Part shown: one piece after another, positions 8,887 to 18,771 of the stretch
How positions within the stretch are numbered: the first letter of the stretch is position 1
Layout: each line of letters starts with the position of its first letter
From: Candidatus Gastranaerophilales bacterium
GTDB taxonomy: Bacteria > Cyanobacteriota > Vampirovibrionia > Gastranaerophilales > Gastranaerophilaceae
Assembly (NCBI GenBank): GCA_947625305.1
Contig: CANQNW010000003.1
Location: 62,001-126,000, forward strand
Length of the DNA: 64,000 nt
Direction: 5' to 3'
Made by a program: the position numbers and the translations under genes
The notes under the pieces: generated by a model
Database searches by the model: none
What the model was told of the DNA's origin: nothing
What the model saw: only the letters and a program-made list of their open reading frames with translations

Positions 8887-10362
8887 ATGTATTTAAAAGA
8901 TTTATTAAAATTACTGGATGATTATAAAACAGAAAACTTTGATAATGTTGATATAACAGGGATTTCATATAACTCAATGACTACAAAAAAAGGAGATATA
9001 TTCATTTGCATCAGAGGTGAAGCTTCTGACGGTCATAAATATGCTCAAAATGCGGTAGATAAGGGTGCAATCGCATTATTTTGCGAGGAAAAACTTAATA
9101 TCAATGTAGCGCAAATAATTGTTAACGATACAAAAAGAACAATGGCAAATATTGCAGCAGCATTTTATTCTGAACCATCAAAAGATATTAATTTAATAGG
9201 TGTAACGGGTACAAACGGCAAAACTACGGTTACTCATTTAATCCAAAGAATATTGGAGGAAAATAATGAAAAATGTGCATTAATAGGCACTTTAGGCTAT
9301 AAACTTTCAAGCAGTGATGAATATAAAGAGGCAAAACATACAACACCGCAGCCGCCTGAACTTCAAAGAGATTTAAGATTAATGGCTGATAGCGGTATTA
9401 ATAATGTTGTAATGGAAGTTAGTTCGCACTCTTTGGAACAAAAAAGAGTCGGCTGCTGTGAGTTTAACGGGGCAGTATTTACAAACCTTACTCAAGACCA
9501 TCTTGATTATCATATTACAATGGGCAATTATTTTAAGGCAAAAGCAATGCTCTTTGAAATGCTTAAAGAGGGTGATTTTGCAGTAATTAATGCCGATGAT
9601 GAATATGCAAAAGATTTTTTAAATATTATACCAAAAGGAGTAAGAACATATACTTACGGAGTTAAAAATAAAGCCGATATAAAGGCTGAAAATATTGATT
9701 TTTCAATAGACGGGGCTAAATTAACCGTTGAATTTAATGCTGGAAAAGAAAATTTAAACTTGCATTTGAACGGAATGTTCAGTGTTTATAATGCCTTAGC
9801 TGCATTTACTGCAGGGCTTGCAATGGGTATAGATTATAAGACAATAATAAAAGCGCTTGAAAATACAAAAAGCGTTGCGGGCAGATTTGAAATAGTAAGT
9901 AAAAAACCGCTTGTTATTGTAGATTATGCACATACCCCCGATGGGCTTGAAAATGTTCTGAAAACCGCAAGAGAGTTAACTCCGCAGACTTCAAAATTAA
10001 TATGTCTGTTTGGCTGCGGAGGAGATAGAGATGCGACCAAACGTCCTAAAATGGGTAAAATAGCAGATAATTTATCCGATAAAGTGGTTGTAACATCTGA
10101 TAATCCCAGAAGTGAAGATCCTCAATTAATTATTTCGGACATTATGACGGGGATTAAAACGGTTGATACAAAAAGAATTTTTGTAGAACCGGATAGGCGC
10201 AGGGCAATACAGTTTCTAAAAACGATTTCAAATCCTGAAGATGTAATTGTTATTGCGGGGAAAGGACATGAAGATTATCAAATATTAAAAAATGAAACAA
10301 TTCATTTTGATGACAGAGAAGAAGCAAGAAAAGTGTTTGTTGAATTAGGAGGCAGAGTATGA
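8887..10362 (+). CDS. murE: UDP-N-acetylmuramoyl-tripeptide synthetase (meso-DAP adding)
   Basis: ATP-dependent ligase adding the third amino acid to the UDP-MurNAc dipeptide. The 491-residue protein has the Mur ligase N-domain with YNSMTTKKGDIFICIRG, the ATP loop GVTGTNGKTT at residues 105-114, and the central TNLTQDHLDYH segment. The substrate motif D405-N-P-R408 is the signature of meso-diaminopimelate enzymes, so the wall is predicted to be DAP-type. The stop overlaps gpsA by 4 bp. Confidence 0.95.
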   Translation: MYLKDLLKLLDDYKTENFDNVDITGISYNSMTTKKGDIFICIRGEASDGHKYAQNAVDKGAIALFCEEKLNINVAQIIVNDTKRTMANIAAAFYSEPSKDINLIGVTGTNGKTTVTHLIQRILEENNEKCALIGTLGYKLSSSDEYKEAKHTTPQPPELQRDLRLMADSGINNVVMEVSSHSLEQKRVGCCEFNGAVFTNLTQDHLDYHITMGNYFKAKAMLFEMLKEGDFAVINADDEYAKDFLNIIPKGVRTYTYGVKNKADIKAENIDFSIDGAKLTVEFNAGKENLNLHLNGMFSVYNALAAFTAGLAMGIDYKTIIKALENTKSVAGRFEIVSKKPLVIVDYAHTPDGLENVLKTARELTPQTSKLICLFGCGGDRDATKRPKMGKIADNLSDKVVVTSDNPRSEDPQLIISDIMTGIKTVDTKRIFVEPDRRRAIQFLKTISNPEDVIVIAGKGHEDYQILKNETIHFDDREEARKVFVELGGRV

Positions 10363-11351
10363 AATTAACGGTTTTAGGCCCAGGGTGCTGGGGGTTAACT
10401 CTTGCATGGATGTTAAACAATAATTTTGAAGATATAACCGTTTGGGGCAGAACAAGTGATATCTCGGAGGAGCTCAGACAATTTAAAAGAACTACAAAAC
10501 CCCTAACCGTTCAACTGGATAATAAGGTTCAAATAACCGATAATCTTAAAGAAGCAATAGATAATGCCGATATTATACTTCTTGTTGTCGCAACGTCAGG
10601 CATAAGACCTGTATGTAAACAATTAAAAGAGGCAGGCTTAAAAAATAATCAAATTTTAGTTAATCTCTCTAAAGGGCTGGAACTGCCCTCTTTAAAAAGG
10701 ATGTCTGAGGTTATAAAAGAAGAACTGCCCGAGTCAAGACTTGTAATTCTGTCAGGACCTACCCTCGCAAAAGAAATTTTAAACGGGTGCCCGACTGCGG
10801 CTTGCGTAGCAAGTGATGATTTGCAAACTGCTGAATTTGTGCAAAAACATTTAAATGTTCCTTCTAAATTCAGGTTATATACAAATTCTGATGTTATCGG
10901 AGTAGAACTCGGCGGGAGTTTAAAAAATGTTATTGCAATAGCATCGGGATTTGCGGATGCAATGAAGCTTGGCGATAATTGCAGAGGAACTCTTTTAACA
11001 AGAGGAATGGCGGAAATAGTTAGAGTTAGTACAGCTTTAGGAGCAAAACCATCAACTCTTTACGGATTATCAGGCATGGGAGATTTAATTGCAACCTGTT
11101 CAAGCCCTTTCAGCCGTAACTTCACGGTAGGTTCAATGCTCGGGCATGGTAAAAAAATAAATGATATCTTAAATGAACTCGGATCTGTTGCAGAAGGAGT
11201 AAAAACTTCTAAAGCTTTATGCGAACTCGCTCAAAAACTGGGGCTTTCAGTTCCTGTTTCGTCTGCTATATATGAAGCTGTCTATACGGATATTACCCCT
11301 GAAGAAGTTCTAAATAAGCTTATGAACAGAAAACTTAAACACGAAGATTAA
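10359..11351 (+). CDS. gpsA: Glycerol-3-phosphate dehydrogenase [NAD(P)+]
   Basis: Reduces dihydroxyacetone phosphate to sn-glycerol-3-phosphate for phospholipid synthesis. The 330-residue protein starts with a Rossmann loop GPGCWGLTLAWML. It has LSKGLE, LSGPTLAKEI, the catalytic lysine region GGSLKNVIAIASGFADAMKLGDNCRGTLLTRGMAEI, and GLSGMGDLIATCSSPFSRNF. All are hallmarks of GpsA. It is translationally coupled to murE (ATGA overlap). Confidence 0.95.
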   Translation: MKLTVLGPGCWGLTLAWMLNNNFEDITVWGRTSDISEELRQFKRTTKPLTVQLDNKVQITDNLKEAIDNADIILLVVATSGIRPVCKQLKEAGLKNNQILVNLSKGLELPSLKRMSEVIKEELPESRLVILSGPTLAKEILNGCPTAACVASDDLQTAEFVQKHLNVPSKFRLYTNSDVIGVELGGSLKNVIAIASGFADAMKLGDNCRGTLLTRGMAEIVRVSTALGAKPSTLYGLSGMGDLIATCSSPFSRNFTVGSMLGHGKKINDILNELGSVAEGVKTSKALCELAQKLGLSVPVSSAIYEAVYTDITPEEVLNKLMNRKLKHED

Positions 11352-11365
11352 ATTAGGAGATATAA

Positions 11366-12952
11366 ATGTCCGATAAAAATTCATTTAAAGAATTGCTGGA
11401 GGAAGGTCAAAAACTTCAAGATGAAGGTAAATATAAAGAAGCCATTAAATTATATAAACTTGCTTTTGTTATGAAGGCTACAAAAATTGACAATAACAGT
11501 TTAGGGTCTTTATATATCAAGCTTGGTAATGCTTATTACAGCCTAAACGACAAAGATAAATCCGCATATTATTATGAAAAATATTTAGAACTTTTTCCTG
11601 ATGGACAGGCAAGTGTTTTTTCAAGGCTTGCAAGCGCTTATTATTATACAGATGCCGATAAGTGTGTTGATTATTATAATAAAGCTTTAAATTTAAAGAT
11701 AAGCAAATATGACATTGAAAATAAACTCTTTGCAATGACAAAATCCTCATTCTACAGCCAGCAGGATGTAAAAGAGGAATCGGAAAATGAAATTGATAAT
11801 TTAAAAAATACAATCTGTAAAGATATAAAAAAATACGACCATTCAAAAAAGAAAAAAATGCCTGATAAAAAGCTGAATATAGCATATTTATCCTCTGATG
11901 TTTATACTCATACAATGATGAACTATATACTTCCGATTTGGCAAAATCATAATAAAAATGAATTTAACTTTTTTGTATTCAACGGTGCCGAAAAACATGA
12001 CAAAACAACAGAACAGGTTGAGGGGTTGGGTTTTCAAGTTATACCTTGCCCAAAAATGAATGATACAGATGTAGCCAAACTTATTTATGAAAATGATATT
12101 GATATTTTAATAGATTTAGGCGGTTATACTCATTTAAAATCTTTTTCCGCCCTGTATAAACCTGCACCGATAATTATTTCGTATTTAGGTTACTTAAATA
12201 CTTTGGGTATTAAAGAAGTGGATTATATATTAGCGGATAAATTTGTTATCCCCGAAGATAAAGCATATTTATATACCGAAAAACCTTTATATAATAAAGC
12301 AGGTTATACAATATTTGCTAAAAAACCCTTTCCCGAAACAGGAGAATGTCCTTTTACAGAAAACGGTTATATTACATACGGCAGTTTTAATTGTACTTCT
12401 AAATTAACAGATACTATTTTATTCATCTGGTCAAAAATACTTGAAAAGGATAAAACCTCCAAACTTTTAATATACAGAACTCAATTAAATAAAAATCGCA
12501 TAAATGTATTTAAATCTAAATTTGCTAAATTGGGCATAAGTGCTGATAGAATAATTTTTTCAAATCAAAAATATTCTCCTCATTATAAAGCATACTCGCA
12601 GGCAGATATTTCTCTTGATCCGTATCCGTTTAGCGGAATGTCAATAGCGCTTGAATCATCTATGATGGGAGTTCCAAGTATAACATTATTAGGCGACGGC
12701 ATTCAATCAAGAGGGGTCGGCAGACTTAATAAAGTTTTAGGACTTGAAGAATTATTAAATGCCGACAACGGAGAAGAATATATTAATAAAGCCGTTAATC
12801 TTGCTAATGACAAAGAAAAACTAAAAGAATTAAAAAAATCCCTTCGGGAAAAAATTGAAAATTCTGAAATTATAAAAGGTGCAGAAGAATTTACAAAAGA
12901 TTTAGAAGATAATTTCAGAAAAATTTGGCTTGATTTTACAAATAGTCCTTAA
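11366..12952 (+). CDS. TPR-containing O-GlcNAc-transferase-like glycosyltransferase (GT41)
   Basis: Predicted protein glycosyltransferase of 528 residues. The N-terminal third carries tetratricopeptide-like helices (GQKLQDEGKYKEAIKLYKLA; YIKLGNAYYSLNDKDKSAYYYEKYLELFPD). From about residue 170 it has the SPINDLY/OGT C-terminal domain: IAYLSSDVYTHTM, DIDILIDLGGYTH, ISYLGYLNTLG, then YITYGSFNCTSKLT and ISLDPYPFSGMSIALESSMMGVP. Bacterial members modify proteins with a sugar; the donor and target cannot be read here. The gene follows gpsA by 14 bp and its 3' end overlaps a convergent gene by 17 bp. Confidence 0.8.
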   Translation: MSDKNSFKELLEEGQKLQDEGKYKEAIKLYKLAFVMKATKIDNNSLGSLYIKLGNAYYSLNDKDKSAYYYEKYLELFPDGQASVFSRLASAYYYTDADKCVDYYNKALNLKISKYDIENKLFAMTKSSFYSQQDVKEESENEIDNLKNTICKDIKKYDHSKKKKMPDKKLNIAYLSSDVYTHTMMNYILPIWQNHNKNEFNFFVFNGAEKHDKTTEQVEGLGFQVIPCPKMNDTDVAKLIYENDIDILIDLGGYTHLKSFSALYKPAPIIISYLGYLNTLGIKEVDYILADKFVIPEDKAYLYTEKPLYNKAGYTIFAKKPFPETGECPFTENGYITYGSFNCTSKLTDTILFIWSKILEKDKTSKLLIYRTQLNKNRINVFKSKFAKLGISADRIIFSNQKYSPHYKAYSQADISLDPYPFSGMSIALESSMMGVPSITLLGDGIQSRGVGRLNKVLGLEELLNADNGEEYINKAVNLANDKEKLKELKKSLREKIENSEIIKGAEEFTKDLEDNFRKIWLDFTNSP

Positions 12953-13325
12953 ATTCTTTTTTTATAACTTTATAACCGCAGCCATCGGGCATATTTAAAT
13001 TAAGAGATATTGATTTTTTAGGATAATCTCTGCATAATTTAGGTCTGTTGTTATAAACATTGCATTCTCCGTTAATGTTTAAATATTTACAGCTTAAAAT
13101 AATATCATTATTTTCATCCGCCCCCGATATAAAAAATCTTTTATAGTGCGGGAAAATAAACTGCATAAATCTTAATTCTTTTTCATTTTTAAGCCCGTAA
13201 GCTCTTATCTCACGACAGCAATTTCCGCATTTATTGCAGTTTCCCTCTATTTTATATTTTATTTTTTGAGGAATAAAATATGAAAGAATTTCAAAATATA
13301 TAGATTTTATTAAATCAATAGACAT
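12936..13325 (-). CDS. YkgJ-family CxxCxxCC cysteine-cluster protein
   Basis: Protein of 129 residues in the UPF0153/YkgJ family, thought to bind zinc or an iron-sulfur cluster. The cluster is C-N-K-C-G-N-C-C at about residues 31-38. Further conserved cysteines lie in LSCKYLN, GECNVYNNRPKLCRDYP and DGCGYKV. Function is unknown; some relatives are linked to lipid or protein modification. It runs convergently into the GT41 gene, sharing 17 bp of 3' ends. Confidence 0.8.
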   Translation of the reverse strand: MSIDLIKSIYFEILSYFIPQKIKYKIEGNCNKCGNCCREIRAYGLKNEKELRFMQFIFPHYKRFFISGADENNDIILSCKYLNINGECNVYNNRPKLCRDYPKKSISLNLNMPDGCGYKVIKKEFKDYL

Positions 13326-13394
13326 TTGTTAACAAACTCGGTTCAAAAAATATTTATCTGGTAAAATAATAGCATAAGAATTAACGAGGAAAAA

Positions 13395-15443
13395 ATGGCG
13401 AAAAAAAAGAATAAAAATAATCCTTTTATTGCATTTATAAAAGTAGTATTTATTGTTGTGTCTGCTTTTATACTTGCGGGATATTTTTCAATAAAGATGT
13501 ATTTAGATGAACTTCCGCCAATTCCAAATCTTGAAAAATATAACAGAAATATAGTTACTCAGGTTTATTCCTCTGATAATCAGTTAATTAAGACATTTCA
13601 AACATTTCATTATAAAGAAGTATCAATAAAAGAAATACCTCAATTTATGAAGGATGCAATTATTTCAACTGAGGATAAAAATTTTTATACTCACAGCGGA
13701 TATGATATATTCGGAATTTTTCGTTCTGTTATAGTTAATTTAATTAATAAACGAGCATCACAAGGTGCAAGTACAATTACTCAACAGCTTGCAAGGATTA
13801 TGTTTTTATCTAACGAAAAAACATTTGTAAGAAAAATAAAAGAAATTCAAATTGCTGCAAGAATAGAAAAAACAATATCAAAAGATAAAATACTTGAGAT
13901 GTACTTAAATAATGTATATTTAGGTTCCGGAGCATACGGTGTCGGGGCTGCGGCTGCTACTTATTTTAATAAGGATTTATCTAAATTAACATTGGCAGAA
14001 TGTGCATTAATTGCGGGGCTTCCTCAAGCGCCTTCGGTATACTCGCCTTATAAAAATATAAAAAAGGCAGAAAAGCGCAGAAATAAAGTTCTTAAAAGAA
14101 TGTACATAATGAAAACCATAACAAAGAAACAGTATGATGCCGCATTAAAAGAGAAGATTGTTTTAAATAAAGACCCCGGATTAACATGGACAAATGCAGC
14201 TCCTTATTTTATTGATTATGTCTTTAAAGAACTTGAAATGCTCGGGTTTGATGAAAGAGAAATATCTGAAGGCGGTTATAAAATAACTACTACATTGGAT
14301 TATAAATCTCAGGTTGCTGCAAATAAAGCAATTGAAAAGAATATGAATGCATGGCATTTAACAAAAGCAAAACAGCAGGCTGCATTATTCAGCTTTTCAC
14401 CTACTACAGGAGCTATTATTGCTTATTGTGGAGGCAAAAATTACAGAGAATCACAATATGACAGAGTTACTCAAGCAATAAGACCTCCGGGTTCTTCGTT
14501 TAAACCATTTGTATATACGGCAGCCATAGAAAAAGGTTATCTGCCCACTGATATGATAGATGACAGCCCCATAACTATAGGGAAATGGAGTCCTCATAAC
14601 TATGGCAATAAATATAGAGGCAGAATGCCTTTATATAAAGCGCTTGCAATTTCATCAAACGTTGCAGCGGTAAGATTAATTAAAGATGTAGGAATTGATG
14701 CGGTTATTAGTACTGCTAAAGCACTTGGAATTACAACTCCTTTAACAAACGATTATACAATATCACTCGGTTCTAACGGTGTAAAACTATATGATATGGT
14801 TGTTGCATACGGAAACTTTGCTAACGGCGGATATAAAGTTCAGCCCTACGCAATTGAAAAAATAGAAACCCAAAGAGGAAAAATAATATACCAAGCGAAA
14901 AGAACAAAAATAACAAAAGTTCTTGATAAAAATACCGCAGGTATTATGACTGCTATGCTCAGGAAGGTTATTACTTCAGGAACAGGCAGAGGCGCTGATA
15001 TAGGTAAACCAATGGGCGGGAAAACAGGTACAACAAACGATAACAAAGATGCTTGGTTTATAGGATATACTCCGGATATTGTTACGGGTGTTTTTGTAGG
15101 TAATGATGATAATACAAGTACAGGTTTGACAGGCGGAAGCGCCCCAGCCAGAATTTGGAAAGACATGATGATTGTTGCAACAGAAAAATACGGGAAACCC
15201 GAATTTGATTATGACCCTGTTGATATGGAAGTACATTATACCGAAACATCAAGTAATGATGATGAAAATGCGGAAGAAGATGCGGAAAGCGACACCACTA
15301 ATACGGAAAATCAGCCGCAAAACGGTGTAATTCCTCTGCCTTCGCCTCCTTCAAAAGTAAAAGAGAGTTTTAACAGTATTCCCGTTCAACTAAATGATAA
15401 AATTATAAACGCAAATAAAACCGAAACTCAAAATGAAAATTAA
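13395..15443 (+). CDS. Class A penicillin-binding protein (PBP1A type)
   Basis: Bifunctional peptidoglycan synthase of 682 residues. After one membrane anchor (about 12-34) comes the GT51 glycosyltransferase domain with catalytic E93 in STEDKNFYTHSGYD, the QGASTITQQLAR motif and KDKILEMYLNNVYLG. The transpeptidase domain has S367-S-F-K370 (PPGSSFKPF), SSNVAAVRL and K543-T-G (GGKTGTTNDNKDAWFIGYTP). The last 80 residues are acidic and proline-rich and probably disordered. The stop codon overlaps the stop of convergent bioD. Confidence 0.93.
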   Translation: MAKKKNKNNPFIAFIKVVFIVVSAFILAGYFSIKMYLDELPPIPNLEKYNRNIVTQVYSSDNQLIKTFQTFHYKEVSIKEIPQFMKDAIISTEDKNFYTHSGYDIFGIFRSVIVNLINKRASQGASTITQQLARIMFLSNEKTFVRKIKEIQIAARIEKTISKDKILEMYLNNVYLGSGAYGVGAAAATYFNKDLSKLTLAECALIAGLPQAPSVYSPYKNIKKAEKRRNKVLKRMYIMKTITKKQYDAALKEKIVLNKDPGLTWTNAAPYFIDYVFKELEMLGFDEREISEGGYKITTTLDYKSQVAANKAIEKNMNAWHLTKAKQQAALFSFSPTTGAIIAYCGGKNYRESQYDRVTQAIRPPGSSFKPFVYTAAIEKGYLPTDMIDDSPITIGKWSPHNYGNKYRGRMPLYKALAISSNVAAVRLIKDVGIDAVISTAKALGITTPLTNDYTISLGSNGVKLYDMVVAYGNFANGGYKVQPYAIEKIETQRGKIIYQAKRTKITKVLDKNTAGIMTAMLRKVITSGTGRGADIGKPMGGKTGTTNDNKDAWFIGYTPDIVTGVFVGNDDNTSTGLTGGSAPARIWKDMMIVATEKYGKPEFDYDPVDMEVHYTETSSNDDENAEEDAESDTTNTENQPQNGVIPLPSPPSKVKESFNSIPVQLNDKIINANKTETQNEN

Positions 15444-16159
15444 ATTCCGTTTAATTTCGGTATTTTCATCTTAAATACTTCTTCAAGGTCAATGCCGTTT
15501 AAAATTTCATTTATAAGTGTATTTGCTTTTACACTTTTGCCTCTAAAATTTCTTATTAATCCTAAAACTTTGACATCGCAGTAATTTTCAATTAATTCGG
15601 GAAAATATTTTATTTCGGGACTTTCCGAATATACCTGAAATTTATTAATGATTACACCTAAAATATTAATCCCCAGAGTTTTAGCGGTATTTATTTCATT
15701 AAAATACTGATTTACGGAATTATTGGAAGGATTTACAACAAATAATACCGGAATATTAAGTTTAAGCGGAAGATGATAATTATAAAGTTCATCAGTAACA
15801 GGGGTCATTAATCCGCCCGTTGATTCTATCATTAATGTATCCGTTTTTTTTGATAAAACCGAATAATCCTTTTTTATATCATCAAAATCAATATTAACTT
15901 TTTGCAATTTACTGCCTATTAAAGGAATAACATCGCCCGTGAACATATATGTTGAATGTGTTGTTATATATGGGTCAAGCATTTTTACAAAGGTTAAATC
16001 GGGCGAAATCAAATATTTTCCTTTATCTATTGCATTTGTTTGAATTGGTTTATATACACCTGATTTATAGCCGAGTGACTGCATAACCGCTGCAATCCCC
16101 GCTGATATTACAGTTTTGCCGTCTTCTTGATTTAAACTTGTTACAAAAATATTATTCAT
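15440..16159 (-). CDS. bioD: ATP-dependent dethiobiotin synthetase
   Basis: Closes the ureido ring of dethiobiotin from diaminopelargonate, CO2 and ATP. The 239-residue protein has a P-loop in the form VTSLNQEDGKTV near the N-terminus, YKPIQT, a substrate-side IESTGGLMTPV, and IPVLFVVNPSNNSVNQ. The P-loop prefix differs from the usual GTDTxVGKT but the GKT core is kept. No bioA, bioB or bioF lies nearby, so the pathway genes are scattered or incomplete; bioY at 356 could supply biotin. Confidence 0.82.
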   Translation of the reverse strand: MNNIFVTSLNQEDGKTVISAGIAAVMQSLGYKSGVYKPIQTNAIDKGKYLISPDLTFVKMLDPYITTHSTYMFTGDVIPLIGSKLQKVNIDFDDIKKDYSVLSKKTDTLMIESTGGLMTPVTDELYNYHLPLKLNIPVLFVVNPSNNSVNQYFNEINTAKTLGINILGVIINKFQVYSESPEIKYFPELIENYCDVKVLGLIRNFRGKSVKANTLINEILNGIDLEEVFKMKIPKLNGI

Positions 16160-16238
16160 AACAAAATTATATCAAATATTATTCCTTAATCTTCCTTCAT
16201 AAGGTGTAAAAGCTTATTTAATGTGGTAAACTGTATTT

Positions 16239-16799
16239 ATGAAAAATTTTTTTAAAATATTATTATTAATATTTATCTTTTTTGCGTGTATAAATGTTTT
16301 ACATGCCGATGAATCTGATGCGGAAAATAATAATATCAAAGTTCGTGCAGGTACATTTATAAAAGTAATGAACCTGAATGAAATATCAACTTTAGTTTCT
16401 GATATAGGTGATGAAGTTAAATTTTTAAATATTAATGATATGTATGTATATGAAACAAATGTGCTTCCAGCTGAAACACAAATATTTGGGGAAGTAGAGG
16501 ATGTCTTAGAACCTGTTCAGGGACGAAACGGGGCGATAAAAATATTAATAACAAAAATGATTACTCCTGATAAAAAGGTCTATAAAGTAAAGGGACACTT
16601 ATATTCAGACAATGATAATTACTTTGGAGGAGAAGAAACCCTGCCCGTTTATTACAGAAAAGTTCCTCATTTTCAGCAGAGAATAAGACCTATATTAAAG
16701 GCAGTACCCTTAAGTGTTTTAGAAGAAGGAAAACATACAGTTATTAAACCGGGAGAAGAACTTTTTGTTATTATAGAGGAAGATATTATTGCTAAGTAA
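16239..16799 (+). CDS. Secreted protein of unknown function, upstream of the TonB cluster
   Basis: Protein of 186 residues with a signal peptide (MKNFFKILLLIFIFFACINVLHA). The mature part has a beta-rich pattern: VRAGTFIKVMNLNEIST, GDEVKFLNINDMYV, LPAETQIFGEVEDVLEP, then a strand on metal- or proton-neutral residues KILITKMITPDKKVYKVKG. The next gene encodes a related domain with the same order of blocks (threshold 'PxxTxF', 'GDxVxF', 'PxGSxIxGxV'). I do not recognise a named family. It opens a run of genes leading into tonB-exbB-exbD, suggesting an envelope role. Confidence 0.7.
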   Translation: MKNFFKILLLIFIFFACINVLHADESDAENNNIKVRAGTFIKVMNLNEISTLVSDIGDEVKFLNINDMYVYETNVLPAETQIFGEVEDVLEPVQGRNGAIKILITKMITPDKKVYKVKGHLYSDNDNYFGGEETLPVYYRKVPHFQQRIRPILKAVPLSVLEEGKHTVIKPGEELFVIIEEDIIAK

Positions 16800-16812
16800 T
16801 TTGGGAGAATAT

Positions 16813-17481
16813 ATGAAAAAAATATCCGTATTTCTTATTTTTATATTTACGTTTTTTATAATTTCAAATGACTGTGTACTGGCCAAAAAAAATGATAAAA
16901 AACAGGAAAGTTTTATTCCTGTACAAAACGTAACTTATCCTGTCCCTGTAAACAATTATAAAATTCAAGATTATCAAGGTATAAATTATAATAATATTGA
17001 AGATAAATTTATTTTAATTCCTATAAATACCGTTTTTTCAGTTAATGCCATAACTCCTGTAAGTTCAAAAACGGCAAAAATCGGGGATAGAGTTTCTTTT
17101 TACTTTGTATCTGATTTTTATTATAAATCTGCTTTGGTAGCCCCTTCAGGCAGTAAAATAAACGGAACTGTGCTTTCAGATAAAGAAGATGAATTATTAA
17201 TAAAATTTACCAATATCACAACCTCCACGGGGCAGATTATTCCTGTTTCAGCCCAAATACAAACAGAGGACGGCTCGGGGATTTTAAAAGCAGAAAATAT
17301 TAAAAATGTTGAAGATAATAATACCTCTAAATCAAAGCAATATACTTCACAAACGGGAGCTGTTTTTAATATTAATAAACATTTGAAAACCGAAAACGGG
17401 AATGTAATAATACCGCAGAATACGCAGGTAAATATAATTTTAAATCAGCCTGTTACTGTTTTATCTAATACTCCTTTTTAG
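16813..17481 (+). CDS. Secreted protein of unknown function, related to its upstream neighbour
   Basis: About 222 residues with a signal peptide (MKKISVFLIFIFTFFIISNDCVLA). Blocks IPINTVFSVNAI, AKIGDRVSFYFVSDFYY, APSGSKINGTVL and ITTSTGQIIPVSAQI match the layout of the gene at 16239, so the two look like diverged tandem paralogs. An in-frame TTG at 16789 overlaps the upstream gene. The ATG at 16813 has GGGAGA 6 bases upstream and gives a proper signal peptide, so it is used. Function unknown. Confidence 0.7.
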   Translation: MKKISVFLIFIFTFFIISNDCVLAKKNDKKQESFIPVQNVTYPVPVNNYKIQDYQGINYNNIEDKFILIPINTVFSVNAITPVSSKTAKIGDRVSFYFVSDFYYKSALVAPSGSKINGTVLSDKEDELLIKFTNITTSTGQIIPVSAQIQTEDGSGILKAENIKNVEDNNTSKSKQYTSQTGAVFNINKHLKTENGNVIIPQNTQVNIILNQPVTVLSNTPF

Positions 17482-17550
17482 TTAGTAAACAGGCTATTTG
17501 TTTTATTAATAATTTTTTGATAGAATAACTTACAAATGGGAAGTTAGGGA

Positions 17551-18738
17551 ATGTCAGTAATAAAAAATGATGACAATATAAAATCAGGGGGTTTATCAAA
17601 CAGAAATGCTGTTTATGAAGTTCCTGCCGTTATAAGAAAAGAAAAAAATGAAATTTCTTTTGAAAAGGCTTTATTTATTGCAATAATATTGCACCCTGCA
17701 ATTATATTAATATTACTTTTATCATCATTTATCTTAAAATTACTGGGGATAGATTTTGACTTATTTAAAAAACCGGAACTAAAGCCGAAAGATATAGAGT
17801 TTGTACTTGTAGAAAAAGAGGCTCCGCCCATTGATAAAAATACTAAAAACAGAGCGGATAAAAATTCGCAAGCAGGCGGAAAGCATGACCCCAAACGGCC
17901 TGTTTCACTTCCGCAGACATCTGCGCCGAAAGCGCCTGCTAAAAAGCCGACTTCACCTGCACCAAATAAACCTGCAGTGAAACCGCAGCCGGCAGTGAAA
18001 CCCCAGCCTGCTCCCCAAAAACCGCAAGTTCAAAAGCCAGCACCGCAAACGCCTGCACCTCAACCGCAGACACCTGCACCTAAAGCGCCTGCTCCAAGAC
18101 CTGCTCCGGCTCCTGTTTCAGTTCCAAAACCGACAGTAAAACCGCAATCTAATTTTAATATACCAATACCAAAATCAAATATTCCGCAGGTAGCTCAGCC
18201 TTCAGGCGCTCCTGTTACATCGGCACCAAAAATTGGAGGCTCCGGTACGGGCAGTGCAGGCAAAAGTACTTCACCTGCTCCGAGTTTCTCGCCGACCACG
18301 GGTAGTAAAGGCGGCGCAGGAGGAACAGGAACAGGCGCTGGCGGCGGCGGAAGATTTAGTAATGCTACGGGTTCAGGCAGCGGAAATGTAGGTAACCCGG
18401 GCCCCGGCAATCCTAAAGGTGCCCCGGGCATTGATGCAATTAAAGAACCTGATTTCGGGCCTTATATGAAGGAACTTCAAAGAAGAATTAAAATGAATTG
18501 GGATCCCCCTAAGGGTAACGAAAGCAAACGAGTTATTCTTTTATTCTCGATTGCTCGTGACGGCAGACTGTTAAATGTTAAAGTTCACCGTTCATCAGGC
18601 TTGCCTGCAGCCGATAATGCAGCTATTGATGCAGTCAAGCTGACGGCTCCATTCAGACCACTGCCCCCTGAATTTAAAGGAAACAGTGTAGATATTCAAT
18701 TTACATTTGATTACAATGTATTTGGAGTATCGGGATAA
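17551..18738 (+). CDS. TonB-like energy transducer
   Basis: Predicted periplasm-spanning TonB/TolA-type protein of 395 residues. One membrane helix (about 45-66, IAIILHPAIILILLLSSFIL) follows a cytoplasmic N-terminus. A long proline/alanine/lysine-rich rod (about 100-215) and a glycine/serine-rich segment come next. The C-terminal domain (about 300-395) has YMKELQRRIKMNWDPP, RDGRLLNVKVHRSSGLPAADNAAIDAV and FRPLPPEF, the usual TonB C-domain pattern. The rod uses more GC than its surroundings because of proline and glycine codons. exbB and two exbD genes follow. Confidence 0.85.
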   Translation: MSVIKNDDNIKSGGLSNRNAVYEVPAVIRKEKNEISFEKALFIAIILHPAIILILLLSSFILKLLGIDFDLFKKPELKPKDIEFVLVEKEAPPIDKNTKNRADKNSQAGGKHDPKRPVSLPQTSAPKAPAKKPTSPAPNKPAVKPQPAVKPQPAPQKPQVQKPAPQTPAPQPQTPAPKAPAPRPAPAPVSVPKPTVKPQSNFNIPIPKSNIPQVAQPSGAPVTSAPKIGGSGTGSAGKSTSPAPSFSPTTGSKGGAGGTGTGAGGGGRFSNATGSGSGNVGNPGPGNPKGAPGIDAIKEPDFGPYMKELQRRIKMNWDPPKGNESKRVILLFSIARDGRLLNVKVHRSSGLPAADNAAIDAVKLTAPFRPLPPEFKGNSVDIQFTFDYNVFGVSG

Positions 18739-18771
18739 GATAAAAATTAATTAGAAAAGAGGAAATAAATT

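Noticed and set aside
18195-18431. An open frame opposite the glycine- and proline-rich part of tonB.
   Set aside because: A shadow of the GC-rich repeat codons; the tonB frame explains the sequence.
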